From: Trichuris trichiura
Lineage: Eukaryota > Nematoda > Enoplea > Trichinellida > Trichuridae
Direction: 5' to 3'
NCBI GenBank assembly: GCA_037903355.1
Contig: JBAJFE010000005.1
Coordinates: 4,402,001-4,466,000 of the forward strand
DNA: 64,000 nt
Shown here: in pieces, positions 24,015-36,984 of the stretch
Position numbering within the stretch: position 1 is the stretch's first letter
Layout of the letters: the number at the start of each line of letters is the position of its first letter
Made by a program: the position numbers and the translations under genes
The notes under the pieces: model-generated
What the model saw: the letters and a program-made list of their open reading frames with translations, nothing else
Database searches by the model: none
Told to the model about the DNA's origin: nothing

Positions 24015-27000
24015 TTTCCGCGTTGTATTGCTAACTAGTTTTCAAGGCTTCTTGCTAGAAAAAGTTGTTGTTATCGACGGTCAATCCAATTTCTTGAAAA
24101 TACAGAAGACAATTCTCTTTCTTTGCCAATTGAGTACACAGAGTTTACCACCTACAACATACCGTCAACATAGCAATGCGTAATGGCAAACGAACAAAAA
24201 ACCATTGGATACTTGATAGACTTAAACACCCATTACAAAGAGGATAGAAACAGAGAAGAGGCAAAACCAACACTAAAAGATTTTAAAGTCGCGAGAACAC
24301 CGGAGAAGAAAAGGTGCCGCTACCAAAACAGATACATAGAAAAGAAACAGAAATATGACAGAAAGAAGCGAAAAAGCAAAGAATTTACCAAAATGGATGT
24401 GTCAGAAGAAAAACTGGAAAAATGAAGCAAACAACGAAGAAATAACTGAAAGCAGAAGAAAACATGAATGAAGATCAAAAAATGGAGAGCGAGTAGCAAC
24501 AAACGAGATAGGAAGAAATTATAAATCAGAAAAACGTACAGAAGAGAAGGTCGAAAAGTGACGATATCAAGCAGTAGACTTGCGGCAGATCGAAATGAAT
24601 GGCACACCCACGACGAACAGAAGGCGACAACGTAATGTTGAATAACTAAAACAAGACGAAGAAGAAAAAAGTCAGGAAGAAAAAAGCCAAATCAGAAAAA
24701 AGGAAAAGAAAGCAAACCAGATCAGAGAGAAGTAAACAACAAGGCAACTTTTGGACTATTCCGATTTGCCTCGTCCCATAGACTACCGAGCTCGCACTCT
24801 TTTCTTTTGTTAGAGTAGGTTCGATGTTACGCTTAGGTTAAAAATTTCTGTAATCTGCTTCCCATATACTTTTCGTGTAATTTTTATACCCTAAGCCTAA
24901 GCTTGACCCCATTGGAACGAGAAACGACGCTGCAAATTGTATCGGTACGCAGATGCAAGCAGGTAATGCGAAGGGTTACGTAAAAGTTGCTTGTTTCATT
25001 ATTTGCGGAAGCTATTGTCCTCCACTTGACCTGATTTCATCGTGGTTTCGTCCTTCGATTTGTAGCGGATTTCCCACACGATTTGTCGACAAATATTTAC
25101 CTAAGTGATCAATATTTAACCCTATCCGTGGTCCCCTTCTTTTTCATTCTTCCGCCATTACGCGTTGTGCCAAAGACGGCTACTCGTAGGTCTCAAAAGT
25201 TGGGTTCTATTGGTGGATGAAAAGCCCGTTTTTTAAAACATTTCGGCGAAGGCATTATCCATTTGGTTCTTTAAATAAGCACTTGGTAAACCTCAATTTG
25301 ACAATGCGCACACAACGTTAACATCCAGTGGTCCTCTTGTAACAGATTTCTTTAACATTTACGGTTTTCGTGACGATAAACAATTATTTGGTAGCGTTGG
25401 CATAATCTCTTTTACACTAAAAACCACTTGACCTATGCCACGGCAGCTCGCAGATAAGCTTATCACATCGTCGCAAATAATTTGCATGGAACACTTCTTA
25501 TCTTTTCGCCAAAGCTGCTGCAATAGCTGTTCTTATCAGTATTACACGTCCGCTTTTCGTAGGTAGACTGACTGCTTTTGCCTTGCCAAACGTCATAAAG
25601 ATTTTCGCCTTTCTGCCACCACGTTTCTCTATATCTGCGTTATTTACACTTTCCGTCGCCTTCTGTACGTGTTAACGTTCATAGACTTCATCGCCACAGT
25701 CAGCCATGAACAAATTCGTATTTCGAGGTCACCGCAAAAGCGGACGCAAACCAACCGCGACAGGAACTTGAAGAAGGAACGACAACTTCAGGTAAGAAGC
25801 GTTTTTGAAACTTATTGTGTTTCTCTTAGAATATGAGTGATCATTTTTAAGGTTGAACTAGAGAGAATATGAGATAAATTTGCTTTTAGAAGCCATTATT
25901 AGTGCTTTACCGTAAGAAGTTAGGAGGTAGAAGTATAGTTAGATTTAGTATAATAGCGACTGGCGTTGTGTACAACACGTTTGTATAAGAATAATTAATA
26001 AGTAATTTTTGGTTGAAAAGATCGGAAAGAATAGTTTTCCCAATGAAAATTAATATTCTTACTGCTTTAAAGTTGTCATTCAGTGTACATGACGTAATGG
26101 AAAGTAAAGAAGACCTAAATTATTAATACTCTTAGTCCGCTAACTGTTGTTCAATTACTTCAAAAAGTAGTTGCCATAAGACGCAACAGGTTACTCAGTA
26201 ACATGTATAAGTCAGCATCTGAGAGAGGCATAATGAACAATTGGTAATTGGCTATAAACAATAAAAAAGTGTTCGGTTAATGGCCTATTCCGCCAATTGA
26301 TTGCTTTGTACGGAAGCAATCCGTTTCTTTAAAACTCTATCACTTTATCCACTCCGGACGCTCCTTGTCCAAAATCCAGGGCAAAGCTGATAAAGGGAGA
26401 AACACTGGGCGAGGAATGAAGATTGAAATTGCACCTATGTTCCCTTTTAGAGGCAATCTGACGCAGCCGCAAATGATTAGTCACTCTCAGCTGGCTTCTT
26501 TCCTATAGTTTGTTCTCTTTCTTTGAATCCCATTTCTTTTTTTGTTTGGCACAAAACATTCATTATCAGCCTTTTAATTAAACGGACTTTTGTTTCTTAC
26601 TTTTCTTCCTTCACAAGTGTCCTCTGGCTTTACTTTTCTTGACCATTTCTTTTCTTTCCTTTCCTATAAGCGGTCCTGCAAATAAGCAGTCGATGAGTAT
26701 TCTTCGTGATAGTGGTGGAATAGCAATATTTTACCTCTTAGACAACTGCTTGCCTCTGATAGACACGAGTCGTTCATCACCTCAACACCGTCGGTAAAGG
26801 TTTACAGAGACCGTTTGCATCCGTACAAAGCAACGAATTTTTACGCTCCCGTTACGAAATCAGATCTCTCATAGCTTAGATTCAATACCTAACACTGCTT
26901 AACGACTCCTTAGGTTTTCACATTATAGAAATTTTTATTTTGCGATAGATGCTCGTCGGTTTATTCGTTCGACCTAACGGGAGCTTTCTGACTTTTGTAA

Positions 27001-29040
27001 TGAGAATTGCAACGCATTTAAAGTTCTCATCGACTTATAAGCCTTGAAAACTCTACGGTCTTCTTTTCATTTTACGAAAGTGACACGTCCACACTCAGTG
27101 TTGGTTAGTTGATAATCCAACTGTCCTCGTGGACAAATGGCACTCCGTCTTCACCCGCTTAGTTAAAGTCGATAGCAATTGCGAGCAACGTTATGGTTAA
27201 GTGTCTTAACGAGGACAAAAATACCACTTCAGTTGCGCCTTGCGAAATCACATTGACACGTCATAATTTTCAAGGTTGTTTCTCATCGTGTAAACGAAGT
27301 CTAACATATTTTTCGTACTTTACTTGCCATTACTGTAGCATAGTTTCTTCTCTCGCCTTCGCTAAATCTTTTCACAATATCTCTCCTTCAAGACAGGAAG
27401 CAAAATGAGAGTTTCATCGATTTCCTTTTGGCTGGAACAGTTTTTCAGTGATGTTTAGGCTGCCGTTTCCTAGGTTAATGCCTTTGTCTTCGCTTCTGCC
27501 AGGCATTTGTCCAGTCGCTATAGCTCTATGAGTATACATTGCCTTCCTATGCAAAGTTCGTTAGGATTCCGCTGGACATAGCGTTTTTGCCGCATGTCGG
27601 ATGAGCGTAGATACCGTTATGATTTTTCCAGAAGCGTTCGTTGAACCACATATAAAGATTTCCCAGATAACTTTTATTTATCCTTTTGAGCGTATCTTTG
27701 ATGTTCTTACATTACCGAAAGTACTTTTTCTTCTGCTTAAAATTGTTAGGAAGGGTATTTCTCATCTCTCCAATACAAGAGGCTGAACGCCCACCCTTAA
27801 CTTCGTACACTAATGCAGTGCACTAATCAAAGTTTTCCCATCCATTGTTGCTGCCGTAAGACTGAGGCTTTTGTGAGCTCTGGAACAATTCATAAAGTTC
27901 ATTTTCTTAGCTAGGTAACCTTAGATCTTCTCTTCCATCCAGGTGTATTATGTGGATCTACTAGTGCCACGATGTTTTCTCTAAGCCACTTTTGTTAAAT
28001 TGTTAGTACCCTTGTTTGCTCTATCAAAAAGTACTTTATACACATAAAGGAATTCGTTAGGCGTCGATAGACTTTTATCTCTTGTGAATCTGTCCATTCC
28101 ACAATTTCCAGTTTATGAAATACAACTTCGCTATTCAGTTCGCTATGCACCGCGACTACTATTCTATCAGAAGATTTTGTAATTTAAACTTTCATGTAAT
28201 AAGATTCCTTACAGTTCGCAGCAGTTCCAAAAATCTCTATCACTTATACGTTTAGAATAGTACGATCTACCATACTCTGCTTGCGCAAATCTTTTCTTCA
28301 AGCCTTCATAAACATTCTCAATAGAAAAGGGAAATAGAAAGCTGCTGTTCTTTCGGTTTCAATCAACTGTGACTTTCCTTAACGAAAGACAAGAAATAGT
28401 AGTTTTCAGAGGACTAAAGCAATAAAAGAGAAAGATAATGGTCAACAAAGAAAAAGGCCATAATATTTCACAACGTTTATTAATACGAGAATAAGAATAA
28501 TGTTCAAAATCGTGCCACTATGAAATCTTTGAGCCGAGATGGAAAGATGACCGATTGTTTATACGTCGCCTGTAAGGTGGTTTCCGTTCATCCTCCGGGA
28601 GTGCTTAACCATATACTGTTGCTTCGCAATGGCTTTAATGAAAACGGTGAAGACGGTTAATAGTTTGTTCTCAATATAAACTGCCTTATGAAACGTCTGA
28701 TATTCAGCGCGATTCCGTAAAAAGAAACGAAAAGTAAACAAATTTTGATAGGAAAGAAAAAGTTTCCTGTTTAGCGAGGACGGTATAGGCTACAGCTTGC
28801 ATGATGCACATGTTCCTTCGGTGAATGCGAGTTCGCTCTTTTGGTACGTTAACTTCACATTTTCGCCGAGAGTGCATGTACTTTGCACGGCATGTAGGCT
28901 CTTGCATTTCTATGCATGTTAGCATATGTGTACGGGTGTTCTGCTTGTGCTTTTGGTTATTGAAGCAATTGGAAATGCACGCTCTACACTTTTTTGTTGC
29001 ATGAATAGCTGGGAGGTCGTTTCTTGCATGTGCATGCAAT
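24015..29040. other. gene-free stretch with purine-rich block
   Basis: About 24180-24740 is strongly purine-rich on the + strand (many GAAGAAA and AGAAAA runs) and gives lysine-rich open frames that I do not regard as genes. A similar block occurs at 49240-49700. The rest has no recognisable gene, RNA or element. A good donor (CAG|GTAAGA) near 25795 follows a short open frame, but no matching exons were found. Confidence 0.45.
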
Positions 29041-29149
29041 TTCGCGGTCGTCAGAGCGGTTACTCGCCGCTCCGACACCTTCGGGAAGGCGCAGCGCGGC
29101 TAAGCAGCCGCTGTTGCACCATCCGTAAGGAGTGGAGCGGTCAGTCACC

Positions 29150-31446
29150 GCTCTGACACACTGCGCGGGAGTGGGAGCGGTTCGCCGCCGCTCCCGCTCT
29201 TTCAGCGAGGGGAGGAGCGGTTCGTCGCCGCTCCTGCTCCTCGAACGAGGGGAGGGGCGGTTACTCGCCGCTCCTGCTCCTCGAACGAGGGGAGGGGCGG
29301 TTACTCACCGCTCCTGCCCGTTCAGCGAGGGGAGGGGCGGTTACTCGCCGCTCCTGCTCCTCCAAAGAGGGGAGGGGCGGTTCGTCGCCGCTCCTGCTCC
29401 TCCAAAGAGGGGAGGGGCGGTTCGTCGCCGCTCCTGCTGCTCGAACGAGGGGAGGGGCGGTTACTCGCCGCTCCTGCTCCTCCAAAGAGGGGAAGGGCGG
29501 TTACTCGCCGCTCCTGCTCCTCCAAAGAGGGGAGGGGCGGTTACTCGCCGCTCCTGCTCCTCAAACGAGAGGAGGGGCGGTTACTCGCCGCTCCTGCTCC
29601 TCCAAAGAGGGGAGGGGCGGTTCGTCACCGCTCCTGCTGCTCGAACGAGGGGAGGGGCGGTTACTCGCCGCTCCTGCTGCTCGAACGAGGGGAGGGGCGG
29701 TTACTCGCCGCTCCTGCTGCTCGAACGAGGGGAGGGGCGGTTACTCGCCGCTCCTGCTGCTCGAACGAGGGGAGGGGCGGTTACTCGCCGCTCCTGCTGC
29801 TCGAACGAGGGGAGGGGCGGTTACTCGCCGCTCCTGCTCCTCGAACGAGGGGAGGGGCGGTTACTCACCGCTCCTGCCCGTTCAGCGAGGGGAGGGGCGG
29901 TTACTCGCCGCTCCTGCTCCTCCAAAGAGGGGAGGGGCGGTTCGTCACCGCTCCTGCTGCTCGAACGAGGGTAGGGGCGGTTACTCGCCGCTCCTGCTCC
30001 TCGAACGAGGGGAGGGGCGGTTACTCGCCGCTCCTGCTCCTCGAACGAGGGGAGGGGCGGTTACTCGCCGCTCCTGCTCCTCGAACGAGGGGAGGGGCGG
30101 TTCGTCACCGCTCCTGCCCTCAGCGAGGGGAGGGGCGGTTACTCGCCGCTCCTGCTCCTCGAACGAGGGGAGGGGCGGTTACTCGCCGCTCCTGCCCTCA
30201 GCGAGGGGAGGGGCGGTTCGTCGCCGCTCCTGCTCCTCGAACGAGGGGAGGGGCGGTTACTCGCCGCTCCTGCTCCTCCAGCGAGGGGAGGGGCGGTTCG
30301 TCGCCGCTCCTGCCCTCAGCGAGGGGAGGGGCGGTTACTCGCCGCTCCTGCTCCTCGAACGAGGGGAGGGGCGGTTTCTCGCCGCTCCTGCTCCTCGAAC
30401 GAGGGGAGGGGCGGTTCGTCGCCGCTCCTGCCCTCAGCGAGGGGAGGGGCGGTTACTCGCCGCTCCTGCTCCTCGAACGAGGGGAGGGGCGGTTACTCAC
30501 CGCTCCTGCCCGTTCAGCGAGGGGAGGGGCGGTTACTCGCCGCTCCTGCTCCTCCAAAGAGGGGAGGGGCGGTTCGTCGCCGCTCCTGCTCCTCGAACGA
30601 GGGGAGGGGCGGTTACTCGCCGCTCCTGCTCCTCGAACGAGGGGAGGGGCGGTTCGCCGCTCCTGCTCGAGGGGAGGGGCGGTTCTCGCCGCTCCTGCTC
30701 CTCGAACGAGGGGAGGGGCGGTTACTCGCCGCTCCTGCTCCTCGAACGAGGGGAGGGGCGGTTACTCACCGCTCCTGCCCGTTCAGCGAGGGGAGGGGCG
30801 GTTACTCGCCGCTCCTGCTCCTCCAAAGAGGGGAGGGGCGGTTCGTCGCCGCTCCTGCTCCTCGAACGAGGGGAGGGGCGGTTACTCGCCGCTCCTGCTC
30901 CTCCAAAGAGGGGAGGGGCGGTTCGTCGCCGCTCCTGCTGCTCGAACGAGGGGAGGGGCGGTTACTCGCCGCTCCTGCTGCTCGAACGAGGGGAGGGGCG
31001 GTTACTCGCCGCTCCTGCTCCTCCAAAGAGGGGAAGGGCGGTTACTCGCCGCTCCTGCTCCTCCAAAGAGGGGAGGGGCGGTTACTCGCCGCTCCTGCTC
31101 CTCAAACGAGAGGAGGGGCGGTTACTCGCCGCTCCTGCTCCTCCAAAGAGGGGAGGGGCGGTTCGTCACCGCTCCTGCTGCTCGAACGAGGGGAGGGGCG
31201 GTTACTCGCCGCTCCTGCTCCTCGAACGAGGGGAGGGGCGGTTTGTCGCCGCCCCTGGTCCTCGAACGAGGGGAGGGGCGGTTCCTCGCCGCTCCTGCTC
31301 CTCGAACGAGGGGAGGGGCGGTTTGTCGCCGCCCCTGCTCCTCGAACGAGGGGAGGGGCGGTTACTCGCCGCTCCTGCTCCTCCAAAGAGCGGAGGGGCG
31401 GTTTCTCGCCGCCCCTGCTCCTCGAACGAGGGGAGGAGCGGTTACG
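29150..31446. repeat. 40-bp GC-rich minisatellite, about 57 units, hairpin-forming
   Basis: Tandem units built as TTACTCG, then CCGCTCCTGCTCCTC, then GAAC, then GAGGGGAGGGGCGG. The second and fourth blocks pair with each other (about 14 pairs, two of them G-T, one bulged base) around a GAAC loop. Variants change the linker (TTCGTCG, TTACTCA, TTTGTCG) or the loop (CAAA, AAAC, AGC) and sometimes shorten the unit to 38 bases, but keep the stem. The + strand has GGGG runs in each unit. Because 40 is not a multiple of three, long open frames through the array are by-products. A degenerate border lies at 29045-29150. Confidence 0.95.
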
Positions 31447-32685
31447 CGTGGAGCAGGGGCGCTTAGTGCCCTTTTGCAGCCGTCTTATAAGGGCAGGCAA
31501 GTTGCTGCCCCTCCCCCACAAGGTTTATTAATGGAGTCATTGCACCCCATTGAGAGATACATGCTCTCCCTCGTCGTGTTCCATGAAATGGAGGAAGACA
31601 TGTAAATTCCTCTCTACTTTCGTTCAGGGGAGGGGCGAGCACTGTCCCCTCCAACGACTTATGGCGGCAGAGAAGGTTTCTCGCCAGTGCAGCATTTTGC
31701 TCGCCTGCTCGCATGCAGCGGTTGACTACGTCATTTTGTGCCGCACTGTGGACCGCCTTTTGTTCTTGCATTTTCAAGTTTTTCTCTAGCCAACGCTAAT
31801 TACAGTTTCCGCTTGCACTTTTATAGCAGCGTGAAATGAAATCGCATTCTTTTCTGTAGCTCAATAAAATTTGTTTTGCTATATCTATTGTGTTACCTCG
31901 TTGTTAAATGTTTATGCTTGCTGAATGCTGGATATATGCTAACGGTTCTTTTTATGTTGTTGTCTCTACGTCTCTAAGGACTTGAACATTAGGAAAATAA
32001 TTACGTTTAGTGTCTGAGGCTTATACGGACTTCTAGTGTCCGATCTTCAGTGGAGTTGGAGGTGAACGTTAAATTATGCTCAAAGATTTTCTAATTGGTG
32101 TTCACTGAAAAGCTGCTAGTAGAGTTCAGTATTTAAGCTGGTCTGACTGTTGCTAAGTTTACGCGCATTGTTTTGGCCGTTCCTTCTTTTTGTAGCTTGC
32201 TAAATTTATACTTTGCAACGTGGACTATTTTTCCTGAAGTCATAAAGTTCCTTTCGTTAGTTTATCTATAATAAATCTGCTGATACGGATCAATTCCTTC
32301 ATTTCGCCTCACCGCCATCATTACTATTCGATGTTAACACTAATTATTTAAACAATGGCAGAGAAAACAATCAGTATTTGTTGTGGTGCGTATCTCAGAT
32401 TTAAACTGCATTTCGGCTGAGCAATTGTTTAAAAGAATAACCATGCAACTAGCCTGGTAAGGGCATGGTACCAGATTCTGCGCCTACGCCTTCAGGCTTT
32501 TTACTCGTTAATCTTTAGGACGACCGCCTTGGAGAAAAAGGCTTTCAAGAATTTGTTCAGGTGTAGATAAGCTGCATTATCAGGAAGGACAGAATGGCCA
32601 GTGGACGGACCGATAAGCCTAGGCTGTGTTGCAAGTCAAAGGAGAATACTCTGATTCCTACAGTAGAACAACTGGTAACACACTA

Positions 32686-32688
<3 letters not shown>
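31447..32688. other. gene-free stretch right of the minisatellite
   Basis: The first 200 bases keep scattered GC-rich pieces like the array (for example AGGGGAGGGGCGAG near 31626). After that the sequence becomes AT-rich with no recognised feature. Confidence 0.5.

Positions 32689-32725
<37 letters not shown>
32689..32725. repeat. (GA)n microsatellite
   Basis: About 18 GA units without interruption. Confidence 0.97.
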
Positions 32726-32726
<1 letters not shown>

Positions 32727-33439
32727 TAAAGAGAATCTGTCAAAAGAGAGAGGAGGGATGACAATCTCAGCTGTACAAAACCATCAAAGAAGACTACAAC
32801 TCCTTATTTCTAATCGAGCAACAGAGCAACCGCTGTAGTCCTCATCGGTCATCGAAAATGTAGAATAACAATCAGAAACCCTTCATGTTCAAGTATTATG
32901 TTGAGAATCACGTTTTGCACTGGCGAAGTTGAATTAAGTTTTCTTCGCTACACGGTAACACAGTTTACCGCTAAACCCTACGAAATATGGTATGGATGAG
33001 TGAACTCCATGGGTTGTTATCATGGTATCACATGGATTAAACCGTAATAAAGGAACTCAAGTAAAGAAATAGAGACCATTGCACTTGTGAATATGCTTAA
33101 GTGAGATGTGTACTGCTACTATGTAATGTAGATTGGAGCTAAAGAAAAACCATCCACGTTGCAAACTATGAATTCAACAGCTTTTGAAGATGAAAATGAC
33201 GGTGTGAAAATTATCTTCAAGCACTTGAGCTTCCGTAACAGTTTATCGAGCAACAGCTATTCTGACGTCCGTAGTTGTCATGCTTTAACGTTCACTTTCG
33301 TTTCCGCTGAAGGTGGGAAAAGAGGAGTGCCGTAAAACTGAGATAATAAAATTTCATTTTTAACGTGCTCAGAGAGACAACTTTACTTGTGGTAGTGTTA
33401 TTACCATTACTAGTAATCTTCGTTCTTTTCGCTGTGTTT
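32726..33439. other. gene-free stretch
   Basis: AT-rich sequence with no recognised gene, RNA or element end. Confidence 0.5.
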
Positions 33440-34975
33440 ATCTTTTCATTTTATGGGATTACCAAAGATTTCACTTGTGAATCTATTTGCGTTCAGACAT
33501 CTTCAATCTATAAAATTCAAAACGCGCCCTACCAATGAATGGATGAGCCGAGACGTAATATTTAGTTACGATGTTAAAGATTTCTCTGCTAACGTCCCAA
33601 TAAGTTACATACTTAAAATCCTGCTCGACCTGTTAAGCTTTGTAAGAGCAATCTTTTGTCAGATGAAAGTAACACCTTTCCACTGAAGAAAATTGGCAGC
33701 CTTCTGCGTGCGACAGGGCAACTATTTTAAATTTGAAGACCGTTTCTTCCTTCAAAAAGACGAGAGGGAGTCCACCCGTGCCACCTCTTCCCGCCAATTG
33801 TCGTTGAAATGCTCATGGGACACCTGGAGCAAACAGCATTTGCTCTCGCGGACAGTGACATGAATCCTTCATTTTTCTAGAAACATGTAGATGACGTTTT
33901 CGTCTGAGTTAGCACCGGGATAGAGAATTCCTTTCTAACCCATTTAAATAATCTTTCAGCTGGAAAAATTAAGTTAATAATGGAGGAACAGTTCAACCGC
34001 AGGCTAGCATTCCTAGACACCCTGATGATTAAGGAAGGATGTAAGCTTAAAAGTGCTGTATTCAGAAAACCCATCAATTCTGACAGGTATGTGCATTTTT
34101 CTCCTAACATCCCATTTCTATAAAAAGAGGTATTGCCACCGGTATGGTACATCAACCCTCTGTAACTGTGACCCGTCCCATTAACTCTCTAACTTGAATC
34201 TCATCTCACCCACACTAACTGACGTCGGTGACCCTAAAAGTTTCCTTAAAACTATCATACTTTGCAAATTTAGCGATTTACCGTTACCCATTCCTGGAAG
34301 TACAACACAGCCTCATTCCGTCTTCTTTATTCCCTATTATAACGAAGTGAACAGGTCAAACGCATAGGACAATCGCTTAATTCCGTAATACGCTTTAAAG
34401 GTTCCTGTCACCCTGTTTCGACTTTAACAAGTGACAAGATCACGTTTCTTTTGACAGGACAGCGGTGGCAGCTTAACAGATCAAATGTGCTTGCAACGTC
34501 TTTTAGACCTGCCAAACGGGCTACGCTTTGTTCAAAAGGTTCCAAATAATATGAAAATGCTCAATTAGTACTTGCATATCGAAGACTAAAAGGGGTCGGA
34601 GCAAATACATCCAGGACAACTGCAAAACCTATTCCCTGAGAAGATCATGGAAGTTATGAAGAACGCTTCCATGGCTGTTCTGTTCAGTGTTCACTCGACC
34701 TATTGCCGATGATCATAACGCGGGAAAACAACATCCATCTATGTGACATAAAATAGACCTTCTTCATTCCCATTAACGCAAATACCAATCGCGGTCAGGA
34801 GTACAGAGGTTAATGATATATGAAGCAAACTCGTCAGTAAATACCGCTGCTGCACTACACTGAGATAGTCAGACCTATTGTTCCCTTGAGAGGCCTATAT
34901 AAATGTTTAACTGAGTGAATCCCTTTTCCATGTGTTACGCTGACGACGGGAGTAGAGCGTCACAGATGTTAACCG
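33440..34975 (+). pseudogene. decayed Penelope-like reverse transcriptase
   Basis: Fragments in three frames match the two better copies: GLPKIS (for GLPKIH), SYDVKDFSANVPISY (RT motif A), KHVDDVFV (motif C, after a stop) and RRLAFLDTLMIKEG with VFRKPINSDRY downstream. Stops and frameshifts are frequent. A piece of terminal-repeat-like sequence (CCTACCAATGAATGGATGAGC, near 33528-33548) sits between the GLPKI and YDVKD parts, where about 90 residues of normal sequence are missing. The right end has a degraded CTGACGAC motif (about 34930) and an inverted terminal repeat piece at 34990-35030. Confidence 0.8.
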
Positions 34976-36743
34976 CGTGTATTCTCCGTGTATTTCCTAA
35001 CAACTTGCTCATCCATTCGTTGGTAGGGCGTGCGTTGGTATTTTTATAGGTACAATCAGAAAGAACGGAAATAAGCTACGGAAAGATCAAGAATGAGAAC
35101 TCATAAACCTGTTAACAATCGTTCTGCCCGTGAGATCACGAGTCGTGCCGTATCGGAAAGAATCTACCGTGCAGAAGAAGCTTACCGATCTGCTGTTGTG
35201 CTTGTTTTACCTTCGGACAAATGAAGCGACGAGTGACTACGAAAGCAACGAATATTTTAGCTTTATTTCATGCATAGCAGGGATTTTTGATTGTATCGCT
35301 GCACAAAAAAACGCTTCTGATAACCTAAGATTGCCAGTCTGAATAATGTTTCCTTAAAGAAAAATTGGACAGCATTTCTCATGGCTACATTAAGCTTCCC
35401 AGAATGTGGCTAAAGAAACAGTCTACCTAATTTTGTAGTTACAATGCTATGTTGTTGGTTCTTCATTTTTCTTTTTTCTTCTCTTCTCTCCTTTCTATAT
35501 GTTGTTTGTTCAAAAAGCAGGTCATTAATAAAATTTCACGGATATCACTTTGTTGATTTCTTATAAAAATCTGTATCTACGAAAGTATAGTGATTCATGT
35601 TAATCCCGTCTTGATGGCTAAAGGATAAAGCTGTGAAGGTATCACGGTCAGGATGTCGTGGTTTTACGTACGTGAGCAGAAAAGCTATCCACTCTAAAAA
35701 GTACCAGCGCTATCGTGAGTGTTTTACAAAAAATTGTGCTTTCCTTAAAGTTATAGGTTCACTAAGCCTTTCTGAGATTACATCACAACAAATAGTAAAG
35801 ACGTTTAACCGTTTCGGAAAATTTGCTCATCTAATCAACAAGAACGACACCGAAGATGAATCTTCTGAAATTGTTCCCTACTCAAGTCTAATTATAGATG
35901 GGATTAATGGAGTCAGCCTATCCTAGAATGAACTGGATGTCATCAGAAAGGAGAAACTATCATTGTAGCACTCACAGTTGAAAGGTTGCTAATGAGCTCT
36001 CGTACAGTTGAAGACGGAATCGCTGGAAAGTTTCTCTCCTGCTTTAATTTTAGTGATTTGCACTCAGCTCTTCGTTTGGAGACTACTTGAAAAAGTAAAG
36101 TTGAATTGCGATGATCACGTTGTGGAAATCGCAGAACAGCAAATGAAGGAAAAAATTGTAATTTAAACTTGCAGAACCATCTCTTCGTCTATGTTATCTA
36201 TGTTAACGAAAGAAGATTGTTTTCTTGCACGTTCGTCTTCTGTCGAGCTGGAGTTCCGCTTCTCAATTGCTATTCAGGTTCTGAGTAAAAACTAGTTGAG
36301 AAGAACGGAGACGTGTACCTTTTCTAATGGTTAAAAATATGCTTCCTACTTAGAATGTTAGCGACAATGAAGTAGGCCCATTATGAAACTATGTATGATA
36401 AAGGTCGGGAAAAATTGTTTATGAGTGTTGTCTGAAGAAACGAAAGCAATCGTTATTTAATTCCACTGATAAGCGAATGGTGTAATTCTAATTTCTAATG
36501 GCTAATACAGCTGGGTCAACTTTGGTGTTATGCAAAAGAAAGGAGTAGTTCGCTGTCTTTCATCGCGTGCAGCTTCGCAAGAAATTATTTATCGCAACGT
36601 ACAACTACATGAGAAAGTCCGTTAGCAAAGTATTTAAAACTACAGTGGAGTTAACCCTAAGCTGGACTGCGATGCTAAACGCATAAGAGAACAGTTCGAA
36701 ACCAAGCTTTGATCGTTTAAAAGTTTCGCATCGAAAATAAATT
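34976..36743. other. gene-free stretch
   Basis: The left 60 bases belong to a Penelope terminal repeat (GCTCATCCATTCGTTGGTAG, inverted). The rest has short unrecognised open frames only, the longest near 35633-35926. Confidence 0.45.
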
Positions 36744-36751
36744 ATCTAGAT

Positions 36752-36976
36752 CATAGTTTCTCAACCTTTTTTGCCCCAGGGCTCCCCTACGCCTTGCCAG
36801 GGCCCACCGGGGCCCCCCTAAGCCTTGTCAGGGCTCCAGTAATCCTTGTAAGGGCCCACCGTTTATTGGGACAATCTCCTGCCGCATTATCCTCCAGGGC
36901 CCCCCGGCTTCCAGGGCTCCCCTAAAATCTCCCAGGCCCCCCCAGGGGGCCCCAGGGCCCACGTTGAGAAACACTG
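36752..36976. mobile_element. hAT miniature element, 225 bp, perfect TSD
   Basis: The perfect 8-bp duplication ATCTAGAT flanks it at 36744-36751 and 36977-36984. Terminal inverted repeats are CATAGTTTCTCAAC and GTTGAGAAACACTG. The interior is rich in GGGCCC and CCAGGGC pieces and has no coding capacity. The TSD resembles the hAT preference for sites with a central TA. Confidence 0.9.
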
Positions 36977-36984
36977 ATCTAGAT

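Noticed and set aside
23721..24038. Conserved open frame shared with 53232-53522
   Set aside because: The similarity is due to two copies of a non-autonomous hAT element; frames diverge by indels and no protein family is recognised.
24183..24425. Lysine/glutamate-rich frame
   Set aside because: Low-complexity purine-rich DNA, no domain and no partner exons.
25680..25800. Possible first exon starting MNKFVFRGHRKSGRK with a CAG|GTAAGA donor
   Set aside because: The ATG frame hits a stop before the donor, and no downstream exons were found.
29132..29974. 280-codon arginine/leucine-rich open frame in the minisatellite
   Set aside because: The 40-bp unit cycles through all frames and both strands are open. 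The frame starts and stops arbitrarily within the array.
29150..31446. CRISPR-like regular repeats
   Set aside because: Repeats are adjacent with no unique spacers and the genome is eukaryotic; it is a minisatellite.
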